Shown here piece by piece: positions 27,117 to 36,780 of a stretch of DNA of 64,000 nucleotides; positions within the stretch are counted from its first letter, which is position 1, and each line of letters begins with the position of its first letter. This DNA is from Clostridium thailandense (GTDB lineage Bacteria > Bacillota > Clostridia > Clostridiales > Clostridiaceae). The stretch lies in the NCBI RefSeq assembly GCF_019207025.1, contig NZ_JAEEGC010000008.1, positions 1 to 64,000 on the forward strand, read 5' to 3'. Below the pieces are notes generated by a model. The model made no database searches, was not told where the DNA came from, and worked only from the letters and a program-made list of their open reading frames with translations. The position numbers were made by a program, and so were the translations under genes.

Positions 27117-27154
27117 GAAGGAGCTGTTGCACTATAATATGCAACAGCTCCTTC
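27117..27154. terminator. hairpin terminator with CTGTTGCA arm
   Basis: Perfect 15-base arms (GAAGGAGCTGTTGCA and complement) with an 8-base loop, located between the HD-GYP gene end and the helicase start. It ends transcription of the HD-GYP gene (minus strand). Confidence 0.8.
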
Positions 27155-27212
27155 TATTCAAAAGAAAAAGAGCAATAACTTCTCTAAATATATAAGATTA
27201 TAAACATAATTT

Positions 27213-28259
27213 CTAAATCATTCTTATAATTTTTAAATTACTTTCCTTAGATAAATCAATATATTCAGATTCAACACTAACAATAGGCTTAGTAATTGCA
27301 TGTGGAGGCACATATAGAATCTCTCCTGTTCTACCATTGTTTAACATAACCCTTGAACCTACATAGCAGGCTGCCAAGTTTCCTAAAAAAGTACTCATTA
27401 TATGTATATCAAAACACTCTATATTTTCCTTTTGAAGTATTTCAAAAGCTATAAAAGGCGTTTCTCTATGCCTATAAATCCTCTCTGAAGTAATTGCATC
27501 ATAAGCATCTGCAATACCAATTATCTTAGAATATAAACTTAATTCATCTCCATCTTTTCCCATAGGGTATCCTGATTTATTCATTCTTTCATGATGTAAC
27601 AAAATTGCCTCTTTTACTTCATCTGAAATAATATGTATTCTCTTTACCATGTTATATCCATATATAGTATGTCTCTTTATTTCTTCAACTTCTTGAACAT
27701 CTAATTTTCCCTTTTTATTTAAAATTTCAGTTGGTATTTTTGCTTTTCCTATATCATGAAGCAGTCCAGCCTGCACTATTTTATTTATCTCACTTTTTGT
27801 TAGACACAGCCACTTGCCTAGTAGCATTCCATAAAAAGATACATTTATACTATGGCTATATAGATGTTGATCTGCTGTTCTTAGCTCACTAAGACACTTA
27901 ATAATATGGTATTCATCATTTATAGCATTATAAATTGAATTTGATATTTTATCTATTTTTTGTACATTTACTGGTTTTCCTCTAGATAAATCATTTATAA
28001 CTTCATTAATCTCCATAACATTTTGTTTGTAATCTTTCTTTAGTTTCAAAAGATTATTATCTATTAATTTAGGTGTTTCTTCATCAGCATTTCCATATAT
28101 CCAAATATAATTTATATCAAATGCAATAAGTTTATTTTTAATATAATTGTTTATAACTGTATTTTCTACAGCAATAGTCGCACCATATTTGCTTACTACC
28201 TTTTGTGCAACTATGTCTCCTAATTTGCACTCTGAAACTAATATGCATATTTTCCCCAT
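27213..28259 (-). CDS. HD-GYP domain protein (probable c-di-GMP phosphodiesterase)
   Basis: This 348-aa protein has an uncharacterised N-terminal region (residues 1-110), an HD motif LLHDIGKAKIP and a second His pair HHERMNKSGYPMG, giving the extended GYP signature, followed by GIADAYDAITSERIYR. These are the residues that form the iron or manganese site cleaving c-di-GMP to GMP. The C-terminus carries a small added beta-rich region (SRVMLNNGRTGEILYVPPH). The ATG at 28259 follows GAGGAG. It opposes the two diguanylate cyclases in this window (7.0 and 46.3 kb). Confidence 0.9.
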   Translation of the reverse strand: MGKICILVSECKLGDIVAQKVVSKYGATIAVENTVINNYIKNKLIAFDINYIWIYGNADEETPKLIDNNLLKLKKDYKQNVMEINEVINDLSRGKPVNVQKIDKISNSIYNAINDEYHIIKCLSELRTADQHLYSHSINVSFYGMLLGKWLCLTKSEINKIVQAGLLHDIGKAKIPTEILNKKGKLDVQEVEEIKRHTIYGYNMVKRIHIISDEVKEAILLHHERMNKSGYPMGKDGDELSLYSKIIGIADAYDAITSERIYRHRETPFIAFEILQKENIECFDIHIMSTFLGNLAACYVGSRVMLNNGRTGEILYVPPHAITKPIVSVESEYIDLSKESNLKIIRMI

Positions 28260-28373
28260 GCTTATCTCCTCAAAAATACAAAAATTATTATTTTTCAACT
28301 TTTTTTATATAATTATAACACTAAACAATTTTTTTTTCATGCATAAATTAATCATTAATAAATAGCTATAAAA

Positions 28374-28411
28374 AGACACATCTAAAACTTTTGATAAGCT
28401 TTGATGTGTCT
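28374..28411 (-). terminator. terminator after the cell-wall propeller gene
   Basis: AGACACATC and its complement flank a 20-base loop, 12 bp past the stop at 28423, with A-rich sequence (U tract on the minus strand) following. Confidence 0.6.
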
Positions 28412-28422
28412 CTAATTGCAAA

Positions 28423-30333
28423 CTATTTGTGTTTTTTAAATGCAAATCCATGTAGATACTTCATGCTTTTTCCTTGTGAAAGGCCAATATGCCACTGATT
28501 CTTTTTATTCATTGCTGAATAAAATACTTTATAAACACCATTAACCTTTACAAAAGAGGATCTATAGATCTGTTTATTATCCCATGAGTTATCATTTTGA
28601 GTTGGTATCAAAACAGTAGTCAAGTTATTAAAATTCAACCCATCTTCTGATGTTCCCCACATTAATACCCTATTATTCAATGCTGCTTCTTTCAGTTTAA
28701 ATGCAGAAACTAAAATTTCATAACTCAAATCTGTCTTGATTAGATCCAGGTGCCATGGAACATATGAATCAGTTAAGTTTAGTTTAACTTCTTTCGGAGA
28801 AGTCCAGTGCTTACCATCTCCACTTTGTATATACATACATTTTAATTCTTCACTTACATACCACATTTTATATTTATTATCTTCAAAAATAACTGTAGGA
28901 CTTAAACATTCTTTTACTCCATAAAATGAGACCATTTTTTCCGGCTCCGACCACTTAACTCCATCTTTTGAAGTTACTCTCATTATCCTATCTTCATTAT
29001 TATAGTAAGTAGCCCTGTACCATAATTCTAAAGTTTTGTTTCCTTGGTTAAATAGTATATGTGGATCACTTAGATGACAATCACTTTGATTTAATCCTGA
29101 CACCACTGGATTTACTAGTCCATATGGTGTAAACCATTCATGCCCCGTTTGTGATACAAGTATAGAAGGATTTTCATATTTATCATCTCCATTAGGATAA
29201 GGAGTAAATACCATCCAGTACTTCCAACCTGACCATTGGTCAGGGAAGTACAAGACTTTAGGATGACACCCTTGATTACTTCCATCATAGCTTACGGTAT
29301 CTAAATAGTCCTTAGCATTTATGCTATTATAATCACCAAGTATTCCAAGTCTTTTACTTGACAATACATTCTCCCCGCCAATAATTATGACATTATTTAT
29401 ATTAAAACTATTCGATTCTAAAAAGTTCTTCGAGTATGTTTCACCAGGCGCTCCCATCAAAACAAGTGGTGATGAACTACTTTGTGCTACCACAGCTGCA
29501 GCTATTGCTGCAGTTGAGTCTTCAATACTTTCTCCTGGAACAATAAATGTACTACTCTGATTTAATTCATCACTAAAATAATTTATTATATCAATATTAG
29601 TTGCATATCTATCTTCTCCAAATAGCCTATAAGGATTAGGTAAGCCATTTAGTATGTCATTACTAATAACCTCCTTTCCTCCAACTATATATGATTCTTT
29701 TATTTTATTACTCTTTATATATTTCATAGCTGATGTAGTTAATTGTTCTTTGTCTGTAAATATTATAGGTGCTTCATTTTTACCTGCAATCGATGCTATA
29801 GATAAAGCATCTGGAAAATCATTTCCATTTACTATAAACACCTTATCAGATTTACCAATAATTAATGCAATATTTGTAGATATACTAAATTTATCTTTTC
29901 CTTGAATACGGTATACGCTGTTAGCTATTTTCAATAGTTCATCCTCTGTTTCTTGAGAAATAACATCCTTGTCACCAATTATATAAATCTTTTTAGCTTT
30001 AAGTCTTATAATTTCTTCCTTAGTATTTTGATTTAAAGTATTTTTTTCAGTGAACAAAATAGGGCAGTTTAACTTTGAAGCTAATGGCACTGCACTAATG
30101 GCACAAAAAAAATCTTCAGATGAAGCAATTACTACATTTTCTGAAGTATCTTTCCATTTATATTTAGAAATCAAATTTGCAGTTTCAATTCTATTAGACC
30201 CTTCTATTCGTTGTATGCTTGTTTTGCTAGCATTCATATCTTCTGCTAAAACTTTTGTATTCAAAAAAATAATGCTTAATATAAACATACTAGCAAAAAT
30301 TATTTTGTAGTTTAATAATTTAAGTACTCTCAT
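28423..30333 (-). CDS. secreted cell-wall protein: three CWB2 repeats plus beta-propeller (glycosidase-like) domain
   Basis: This 636-aa protein has a signal peptide (hydrophobic stretch near residues 11-27, cleavage likely after VLA). Residues about 38-330 form three cell wall binding 2 repeats, each opening with an R-x-x-G-x-[ND]-[RK] type motif: RIEGSNRIETA, RIQGKDKFSIST, RLFGEDRYATN. The C-terminal half (about 340-636) is rich in Trp/Tyr and Asp-box-like turns (SKDGVKWSEPEKM, SGDGKHWTSP, SEDGLNF), as in five-bladed propeller glycosidases. CWB2 in Clostridium anchors S-layer-associated enzymes by binding an anionic wall polymer. The substrate is unknown. AGGAGG precedes the ATG. Confidence 0.82.
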   Translation of the reverse strand: MRVLKLLNYKIIFASMFILSIIFLNTKVLAEDMNASKTSIQRIEGSNRIETANLISKYKWKDTSENVVIASSEDFFCAISAVPLASKLNCPILFTEKNTLNQNTKEEIIRLKAKKIYIIGDKDVISQETEDELLKIANSVYRIQGKDKFSISTNIALIIGKSDKVFIVNGNDFPDALSIASIAGKNEAPIIFTDKEQLTTSAMKYIKSNKIKESYIVGGKEVISNDILNGLPNPYRLFGEDRYATNIDIINYFSDELNQSSTFIVPGESIEDSTAAIAAAVVAQSSSSPLVLMGAPGETYSKNFLESNSFNINNVIIIGGENVLSSKRLGILGDYNSINAKDYLDTVSYDGSNQGCHPKVLYFPDQWSGWKYWMVFTPYPNGDDKYENPSILVSQTGHEWFTPYGLVNPVVSGLNQSDCHLSDPHILFNQGNKTLELWYRATYYNNEDRIMRVTSKDGVKWSEPEKMVSFYGVKECLSPTVIFEDNKYKMWYVSEELKCMYIQSGDGKHWTSPKEVKLNLTDSYVPWHLDLIKTDLSYEILVSAFKLKEAALNNRVLMWGTSEDGLNFNNLTTVLIPTQNDNSWDNKQIYRSSFVKVNGVYKVFYSAMNKKNQWHIGLSQGKSMKYLHGFAFKKHK

Positions 30334-30453
30334 TTTAAGTTACCTCCTGAAAATTTTGCCAATTTATTATCGAAGTTTATTTTAAAAGCTTTAGGTAAAC
30401 GTAAAATAATTTTAAGATATTAAACTATAATTTTTATTAAGGACATATAAATA

Positions 30454-30479
30454 CTCCCTCACAAAATCTTGAGAGGGAG
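30454..30479 (-). terminator. short terminator hairpin after the Lon-like protease gene
   Basis: CTCCCTC and its complement around a 12-base loop, 27 bp past the stop at 30506. Confidence 0.6.
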
Positions 30480-30505
30480 CATATGAAAAAAGTTATTTTA
30501 ATTTT

Positions 30506-32881
30506 TTAATTGACCTTAGATTCTTTTAAAATGTCATTGTATTTTACCAATGTTTCCATCATCTTTTTCTTTACATATCCTAAAACATCTTCTTTGACTT
30601 CAGATATATTCTTATCATCAAACAATATTTCAATACAATCACTGATATTTTTAACGGAGTATATATGAAATTTTCCATCTTCTACCGCATCTAATACTTC
30701 TTCCTTCAATACAAGATCCTCTACATTGGTGTCAGGAATTATTACTCCATGTGTCCCATCAAGGCCATATAACGAACATATATCAAAGAGTCCTTCTATT
30801 TTATCGTTAACTCCACCAATCGGTTGTATTTCACCCTTTTGATTTACGGAACCAGTTATTGCCATGCTCTGTTTTATTGGAATTCCTGATAAACTTGACA
30901 ATAATGCGAGAAGTTCAGCTGCAGATGCACTATCCCCTTCAATGCCTGAATAAAGTTGTTCAAATACAATATTAGCATTAAATGATATTGGTATGTCCCT
31001 TCCTACAAGTTCACCTACAAAACCAGCTAATATCATTACACCTTTACTATGAATACTTCCACTCATATCCGCTTCTCTTTCGATGTTAATTATTCCATCT
31101 CTTCCAGCAAAAGTAGAAATAGTTATTCTATGCTGCTGCCCAATTGTACAATCTCCATAATCTATAACAGAAAGTCCATTTATTTGTCCAATCTTTACTC
31201 CTTTTAAATCAACTATATATTTTTTCTTTCTATACATATCTAACACCTTATTTCTAATAAGTCCATGCATAGAATTTTGTTCCTTTAAGGCTTCTGAAAT
31301 ATGCTTAGCTTTAATCAGCTCACTATTATCCTTTTTAGCATAATAATTTGCAATATCAACTATCTTAAATATGTCGCCCATAGAGGCAGAAAAATAGCTT
31401 TTATTTTCTGCAAGTCTGGAAGAAAATTGCAATAATTTTACAATTCCTTCTCTGTTTACATGCCTAATTTTATTTTTATTTATATAACAGCCTATTGAAC
31501 CTATAAGGTTAGTGGTATTATCTTTATCTCTTTCTATTTCAGTATCAAACTCCGCTTTAACCTTAAATATTTTTTCAAATTCCAAATCATTTTTTTGAAG
31601 AAGAGAATATATATAATGTCCTCCAATTAATATTACTTTTATTTTTAAAGGTATTTCTTCTGGATTCAAGGTTGATATAGGTAGTACATCTATATTATAT
31701 TTCGAATTGTTAATGGTTATATTTTCCAAATTAATACATTTTTTCAACAACTCCCATGAGGATAGTTGGTTTAGTAATTGCTGTGCCTTAATTATAATAT
31801 ATCCGCCATTAGCTTTATGCAAGTACCCTGGTTTTATTAATGTAAAGTCAGTTATAAGATTTCCCATTCTATTCTCGTATTCAATATTACCAAACATCTG
31901 TCCTTGTGCTGAGGAATCAGCAAATATAACAGGAGCACCTGAATTTTCACTATTATTTACTAAGACATTAATGTCATATCTTCTAAAAACTGCCAATTTT
32001 ATGTTCTTAGCCTCTTTTTCATTATCATCTTCTTCAAAAAAGTATGATATATTTTCAATTATATCCTTTTTTACAGCTTCTAAATATGCAACAACTTTTG
32101 AATTAGAACCATAATCTTCTATCAGCTCTTCAATCTTTGACGATATGATGGTTTCAGCAATTTTATCGTCAAGGTGCTTTAACTCTAACTCTAGCTTCTT
32201 TTCAAGTTGTCTACTCTGCTTAAATATATCTGAAGATATATTTCTAAGCTCATTTACATAAATCTCCATATTCTTTTTTTCATCTTCACTTAAATTTTCA
32301 AATTCCTCTTCTGTTAAATCCTTGTCGTCTTTTCGTGCGATAAACATGAATTCTCCAGTAGGTGTTTTCTTCACGCTAAACCCTCTTTTTTTGGCCTCAA
32401 CATTCAGTTCTCTAGACAGTCCTAAAATAAGTTTCTCATATTCACCTATTATTCTGTTTTTTTCCATCTCATAGTTCTCTGAACTAAAGTATACAGGTAC
32501 TTCTTTTGCAATATACTTCACTAATAAATTCATCTTTTCTTTAAACTTACTTGCCTTACCTGTTTCAAGAGAAATTGCTATTGGGTTATTAGGATTTTCA
32601 AAATTGTAAACATAGCACCAATCTTCAGGTGTAGGCATTTTCTTTGCGTATTCTTCTATTTTTCTTACAATATAACCAGTTTTGCCTGTACCAGTTTTAC
32701 CAGATATAAATATGTTATATCCTTTGCTCTCCATGTTTAATCCCAGCTCTATAGATTCCACAGCCCTCTTCTGACCTATCACCATATCATAGCATCCCAC
32801 ATTCTCCGTGGTATCAAACTCTGGTATTTCCTTTGTTCCTAATTCTAAATCCTTTCGTTTTAACTCTATATACTCTCTCAT
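30506..32881 (-). CDS. ATP-dependent protease, LonB/Lon-like with AAA domain
   Basis: This 791-aa protein has no Lon substrate-binding N-domain. An AAA part comes first (GYDMVIGQKRAVESIELGL-like start, Walker A GKTGTGKTG near residues 61-69), with a long coiled-coil insert about residues 150-300. The S16 protease domain at the C-terminus has the catalytic dyad Ser651 (GDSAS) and Lys694 (GVNDKIEG), 43 residues apart as in true Lon enzymes. This architecture is the LonB-like family found in Firmicutes and archaea (Pfam Lon_C with LonB AAA). The start has GGAGG seven bases upstream. It is monocistronic. The function is probably degrading regulatory or misfolded proteins. Confidence 0.9.
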   Translation of the reverse strand: MREYIELKRKDLELGTKEIPEFDTTENVGCYDMVIGQKRAVESIELGLNMESKGYNIFISGKTGTGKTGYIVRKIEEYAKKMPTPEDWCYVYNFENPNNPIAISLETGKASKFKEKMNLLVKYIAKEVPVYFSSENYEMEKNRIIGEYEKLILGLSRELNVEAKKRGFSVKKTPTGEFMFIARKDDKDLTEEEFENLSEDEKKNMEIYVNELRNISSDIFKQSRQLEKKLELELKHLDDKIAETIISSKIEELIEDYGSNSKVVAYLEAVKKDIIENISYFFEEDDNEKEAKNIKLAVFRRYDINVLVNNSENSGAPVIFADSSAQGQMFGNIEYENRMGNLITDFTLIKPGYLHKANGGYIIIKAQQLLNQLSSWELLKKCINLENITINNSKYNIDVLPISTLNPEEIPLKIKVILIGGHYIYSLLQKNDLEFEKIFKVKAEFDTEIERDKDNTTNLIGSIGCYINKNKIRHVNREGIVKLLQFSSRLAENKSYFSASMGDIFKIVDIANYYAKKDNSELIKAKHISEALKEQNSMHGLIRNKVLDMYRKKKYIVDLKGVKIGQINGLSVIDYGDCTIGQQHRITISTFAGRDGIINIEREADMSGSIHSKGVMILAGFVGELVGRDIPISFNANIVFEQLYSGIEGDSASAAELLALLSSLSGIPIKQSMAITGSVNQKGEIQPIGGVNDKIEGLFDICSLYGLDGTHGVIIPDTNVEDLVLKEEVLDAVEDGKFHIYSVKNISDCIEILFDDKNISEVKEDVLGYVKKKMMETLVKYNDILKESKVN

Positions 32882-33177
32882 AGATTACCTCCAGAAACTT
32901 ATTTTTTGTACAAATAAATTGATGTTTTAAGTATTGAAATATCTATTCTTTACTATATATATTTCAATATTTATTTTTAAATTCCTGCAATTTCTTTTGA
33001 TATTTTCGAAATTGTAACAATTTTCTTATTTTCTTATAAAAAGATGTCCATAACTCACTTTATTTACCACTTTTTTAATTCTACAGACAAATATACAGAT
33101 ATTTTCTTTTATTCACATAAAATTTTTAATAACGACTAAACTAATATTATAATTTTCAATATGAAAGGGTGTTTGAT

Positions 33178-33654
33178 TTGAAAAAAAAATTAAATTTGCT
33201 TATATTCAGTGGAGATTATGACAAGGCCATTGCCGCCTTAGTTATAGCTAATTCTGCAAGAGAACTTGGAGTGGACGTAACAATATTTTTAGGTTTTTGG
33301 GGAATTCTTTTAGTTAGAGATCCAAAAGCTGATGCTCCAGACGATAAGAGCCTTTATGAAAAAATGTTCGCATTTATGACTCCTAAGGGAATTGAAGATT
33401 TACCACTATCTAAAATGAATTTTAGTGGTTTTGGCAAAGAAATGTTAAAAGCTATGATGAAGGATGATGAAGCTCCTACCGTTACTGCTTTTCTAAAGGG
33501 TGCAATAAAGAAAGGTGTCAAATTCTATGGATGTAAACTTTCAGTTGAAATTATGGGCTTTAAGAAAGAAGAACTTCTTCCAGAGGTTGAAATAATTGAA
33601 GCGAAGGATTATTTAAAAGATGCTCTCGATTCAGATATGCAATTATTTATTTAA
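33178..33654 (+). CDS. DsrE/DsrF-like (TusD superfamily) protein
   Basis: This 158-aa cytoplasmic protein of the DsrE/DsrF fold opens MKKKLNLLIFSGDYDKAIAA with a nucleotide-like Rossmann start; GVDVTIFLGFWGILLVRDP is the conserved central strand. One Cys appears in YGCKLSVEIMGF, at the position used by DsrE2-type sulfur carriers. I prefer the TTG at 33178, six bases past AAAGGGTG; a GTG at 33169 sits on that ribosome binding site. Family members shuttle persulfide sulfur. No sulfur-relay partner is adjacent, but a TSUP sulfite/sulfonate-type exporter lies two genes downstream. Confidence 0.8.
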   Translation: MKKKLNLLIFSGDYDKAIAALVIANSARELGVDVTIFLGFWGILLVRDPKADAPDDKSLYEKMFAFMTPKGIEDLPLSKMNFSGFGKEMLKAMMKDDEAPTVTAFLKGAIKKGVKFYGCKLSVEIMGFKKEELLPEVEIIEAKDYLKDALDSDMQLFI

Positions 33655-33659
33655 ATTTT

Positions 33660-33697
33660 AGGGTCTGTTGCACTTATAGATACCAGCAACAGACCCT
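33660..33697 (+). terminator. hairpin terminator with CTGTTGC arm
   Basis: Perfect 12-base arms (AGGGTCTGTTGC and complement) with a 14-base loop, 6 bp past the stop of the DsrE-like gene. Confidence 0.75.
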
Positions 33698-33815
33698 AAT
33701 TAGATTTAAGTAATTAATTATATTCTATTTATTCTTAGTTGATAATAAAATTTTTTTAATGCTATAATAAACTATAAATAGTTAATAATTTTAAATATAA
33801 TGGAGGCATCAACCT

Positions 33816-34469
33816 ATGGAAGAAAAAAAAAATAAAACAAAGGTTTTAAGACCTAAGTTTGATAATGACTTAGAGATCATGGAACTTTCTAAAGAGGATC
33901 TAGAAGATGAAGCTATATTTTCTTTTGGAAAAATTAGTAATTGTTCTTTAGAAGATCATGAAGCAGACAAAATAACTTTCAAGCAAGTAATATTTGAAAA
34001 TGCTATTTTTGATAAAATAGTTTTTAGAAACATTGAACTATTAGATGTAAGATTTCAAAATTGTGATTTATCGAATATAGATTTTAGCGAGGCTTCACTA
34101 CATAGAGTGGAATTTGTAAATTGTAAAGTTATTGGCATAAATTTAAGTGAGGCTACTTTGAGAAATGTAATTTTTGAAAATTGCAATGGTCAGTATGCCT
34201 TTTTTAACTACTCCAATTGCAAACAAGTTGCATTCCTTCAATGTCAATTACGTTCATCAGATTTTCAGAATTCAGTGTTTTCAAAAGTTGAATTTCAAGA
34301 ATCTAGCTTACTCCAATCTCAAATGAACTTTACAAGCCTTAAAGGAATAGATTTTACCAGTTGTGATATTGAAGGCATGAGTGCAAATATAGCTGATGTT
34401 AACGGTGCCATAGTTTCTGCTATGCAAGCAGTTTCCCTTTCAGTCTTACTCGGTCTCGTTATTAAATAG
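33816..34469 (+). CDS. pentapeptide-repeat protein
   Basis: This 217-aa protein has residues about 45-200 built from A(D/N)LxF-like five-residue repeats (for example DVRFQNCDLSNIDFSEASLH, FQNSVFSKVEFQES). Such repeats fold into a right-handed quadrilateral beta-helix. The repeats are interrupted and Phe/Val-rich rather than the canonical A(N/D)LXX of Qnr proteins, so quinolone-type gyrase protection is not indicated. The N-terminal 35 residues are charged and lack a signal peptide. The last 15 residues (VSAMQAVSLSVLLGLVIK) are hydrophobic. GGAGG lies 9 bases from the ATG. No function is assigned. Confidence 0.8.
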   Translation: MEEKKNKTKVLRPKFDNDLEIMELSKEDLEDEAIFSFGKISNCSLEDHEADKITFKQVIFENAIFDKIVFRNIELLDVRFQNCDLSNIDFSEASLHRVEFVNCKVIGINLSEATLRNVIFENCNGQYAFFNYSNCKQVAFLQCQLRSSDFQNSVFSKVEFQESSLLQSQMNFTSLKGIDFTSCDIEGMSANIADVNGAIVSAMQAVSLSVLLGLVIK

Positions 34470-34637
34470 ATCAGTTTTTAAAATTTTAAGTCCCCCTACT
34501 TTCTATACTTTATTAATATTGCTACAATATTTTTTATATATTTTTAATATAGAATTTTCTTTGTTATAATCATGACAAGAAGTTAAATATATTTAAAAAC
34601 AGTCCTTCAAAGTATTATTTTAAAGGGGAGACTATTC

Positions 34638-35393
34638 ATGGATAACAGCTTAATTTTTCTATGTATCGCTTGTTTTTTTTCAGCTTTTGTAGATTCTATT
34701 TCTGGTGGCGGAGGCATAATAAGCTTACCAGCTTTTTTGTTAGCAGGTATTCCACCTCATATAACATTAGGCACAAATAAATTTACCTCTTGTTGCTCAA
34801 CTTTTTCTAGTTCAATTAAATTTGCTCAATCTGGAAAGGTAGATTATGATATATTAAAATATTTAATTCCTTTTAGTTTTATTGGTGCTATTTTAGGCGT
34901 AACTACTGTGCTTAGCATAAAATCAACTTACCTTAATGTTATAGTACTTGTACTGCTATTATTCGTCGGCTTATATAGCTTGTTTTCTAAAAACATAGGA
35001 ATTGAGGACAAGTTTCAAGGCATTTCGAGAAAAAATATATCCATGGGAATTGTTATGGCTCTAGGTCTGGGGTTTTATGATGGCTTCTTAGGCGCTGGAG
35101 TTGGTGCTTTTTTAATCTTTGGGCTTGTAAACATATACAAATTTAATTTTGTAAGAGCAGGTGGAAACTGCAAAGTAATGAACTTTATTGGAAATATTGC
35201 AGCTGTTATTATGTTTGCACTAAGAGGTGAGATTAACTATAAGATAGGTATACCAGTTGCAATATTTATGATGATAGGCGCACGTATAGGGGCTAAAGTT
35301 GCTTTAAGAAAGGGAGCTAAAATTATAAAGCCTATTTTTGTTACTATGGCCTTAGCTGTAGCAGGTAAATTATTTTATAATATAATCATTTAG
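34638..35393 (+). CDS. TSUP-family permease (TauE/SafE type)
   Basis: This 251-aa protein has about eight membrane helices. Family hallmarks are FVDSISGGGGIISLPAFL near residue 15 with the PPHITLGTNKF motif following, and FYDGFLGAGVGAFLIFGLV in the second half. TauE/SafE carriers export sulfite or organosulfonates, or take up sulfur compounds. A DsrE-like gene and a pentapeptide gene lie upstream in the same direction, but gaps of over 150 bp make an operon unlikely. AAAGGGGAG precedes the ATG. Confidence 0.85.
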   Translation: MDNSLIFLCIACFFSAFVDSISGGGGIISLPAFLLAGIPPHITLGTNKFTSCCSTFSSSIKFAQSGKVDYDILKYLIPFSFIGAILGVTTVLSIKSTYLNVIVLVLLLFVGLYSLFSKNIGIEDKFQGISRKNISMGIVMALGLGFYDGFLGAGVGAFLIFGLVNIYKFNFVRAGGNCKVMNFIGNIAAVIMFALRGEINYKIGIPVAIFMMIGARIGAKVALRKGAKIIKPIFVTMALAVAGKLFYNIII

Positions 35394-35469
35394 AAGATGG
35401 TAATATGAGATTTCTTATTCTAAATAATAATTGATAATTATATAGTTCTGGAACATAGCTATTAATACA

Positions 35470-35500
35470 AAAAGTCTGTGTAAGGTCAACACAGACTTTT
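35470..35500. terminator. bidirectional terminator between convergent genes
   Basis: Perfect 12-base arms (AAAAGTCTGTGT and complement) with a 7-base loop; T runs on both sides serve the TSUP gene (plus) and the dehydrogenase gene (minus). Confidence 0.8.
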
Positions 35501-35529
35501 TATATGCTAATTATACTGTATTTATGATC

Positions 35530-36486
35530 TTAGCAAATAATATTAATAGGATCTCCATTGATAAATGCTTCTACGTTTTCAGCCAAGAGATTTATAAGTC
35601 TTTGTCTTGACTCAAGACATCTCCAGCCTATATGTGGAGTAAGAATAACATTTTTCATATTGAAAAGTGGATTATTCAGTTCTGGAGGTTCTGGATCTTG
35701 AACGTCAAGTGCTGCTCCAGCGATTTTTTTGTTTTTCAAAGCCTCAATTAAATCAGTTTCCTTTATTATTGCTCCTCTTGAAGTATTTATTATGAAAGCT
35801 GAAGGTTTCATAAGTTCTAGTTTCGACTTGTCAATAAGGTATTTCGTCTCAGAAGTAAGCGGACAATTTATGGTAACAAACTCACTTTCTTTAAGAAGTT
35901 CTTCAAGACTTACAAACTTAATTTTTGGTTCTCCTAACTCTTTAAAAGTTCTGCTATATACAACTATGTTCATTCCTAAAGCTGCAGCTGCTTTCATAAC
36001 TTGCTGACCAATAGCCCCTGCGCCAATAATTCCAAGAGTTTTATTTTGTACTTCAAAGTGAGGTACTTGAAGGTATTTAGTAAAGTTATCATAGTTTTTA
36101 TCTTCAATCATCCTCTGTTGAGCTGATAACGATGAACTTAAACTTAATATAAATGTCATCACCAACTGCGCAACTGCCTCAGTACTATAACCTGGAACAT
36201 TACACACAGATATGTTTCTTTCTTTTGCCGCCGCAATATCAATATTGTTATAACCTGTACCAGCTTCACAAATCAATTTGACACAAGACGGAAATTGTTC
36301 AATTAAATCTCTACCAATTGTTAATTCCTTTGTAATTACTATGTTTTGATCTTTTACTCTTTCTAGAATTTCTTCGTTACTACTATCTTCATACTTACTA
36401 ACTTTACCTAACTTATCCAAGTATGAAAAATCAAGTTTGTTATCAAAATTTATTCTGCTCGAATTAAGAAATACAATATTATTCAT
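35530..36486 (-). CDS. D-isomer-specific 2-hydroxyacid dehydrogenase
   Basis: This 318-aa NAD-dependent enzyme has the Rossmann fingerprint GIIGAGAIGQQV, catalytic Arg in INTSRGAIIKE, the Glu-containing PEPPELNNPLF segment and the catalytic His in VILTPHIGW. It would interconvert 2-oxo acids and D-2-hydroxyacids; specificity (lactate, glycerate, phosphoglycerate or other) cannot be read by eye. I chose the ATG at 36486, preceded by GGAGGG. A second, different homologue lies at 60.0 kb. It is monocistronic. Confidence 0.9.
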   Translation of the reverse strand: MNNIVFLNSSRINFDNKLDFSYLDKLGKVSKYEDSSNEEILERVKDQNIVITKELTIGRDLIEQFPSCVKLICEAGTGYNNIDIAAAKERNISVCNVPGYSTEAVAQLVMTFILSLSSSLSAQQRMIEDKNYDNFTKYLQVPHFEVQNKTLGIIGAGAIGQQVMKAAAALGMNIVVYSRTFKELGEPKIKFVSLEELLKESEFVTINCPLTSETKYLIDKSKLELMKPSAFIINTSRGAIIKETDLIEALKNKKIAGAALDVQDPEPPELNNPLFNMKNVILTPHIGWRCLESRQRLINLLAENVEAFINGDPINIIC

Positions 36487-36780
36487 TTTTCCCTCCATTT
36501 ATTTCAAATGTTATCTTAGTAATGTAGCTAATTAGTATTATACCGTATTAATCTATAAAAAGCCTAGTACAAAACTTCATCTTTTTTATTCCCAATCAGC
36601 TGAATTTTCTAGTGCAATTTCAATTAACTTGCTCATAGCTAGATATATATGTTTATTTTTATGTATTATAATATCATATATTTCGATTGTTTATTTCAGT
36701 TATTTCAATTTTACTGATGTTAAATACAGAGTTATACTTAAGAAAAGCAAAATAGAAATATATAAGGAGATGTTTTAATT

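Noticed and set aside
23789-28259. SNF2 helicase as part of a phage-defence island
   Set aside because: No nuclease, methylase or other defence partner is adjacent; the neighbours are an HD-GYP protein and a carrier.
33816-34469. Pentapeptide protein as a Qnr-type quinolone resistance gene
   Set aside because: The repeats are irregular and Phe/Val-rich, and no Qnr-specific loops are visible.
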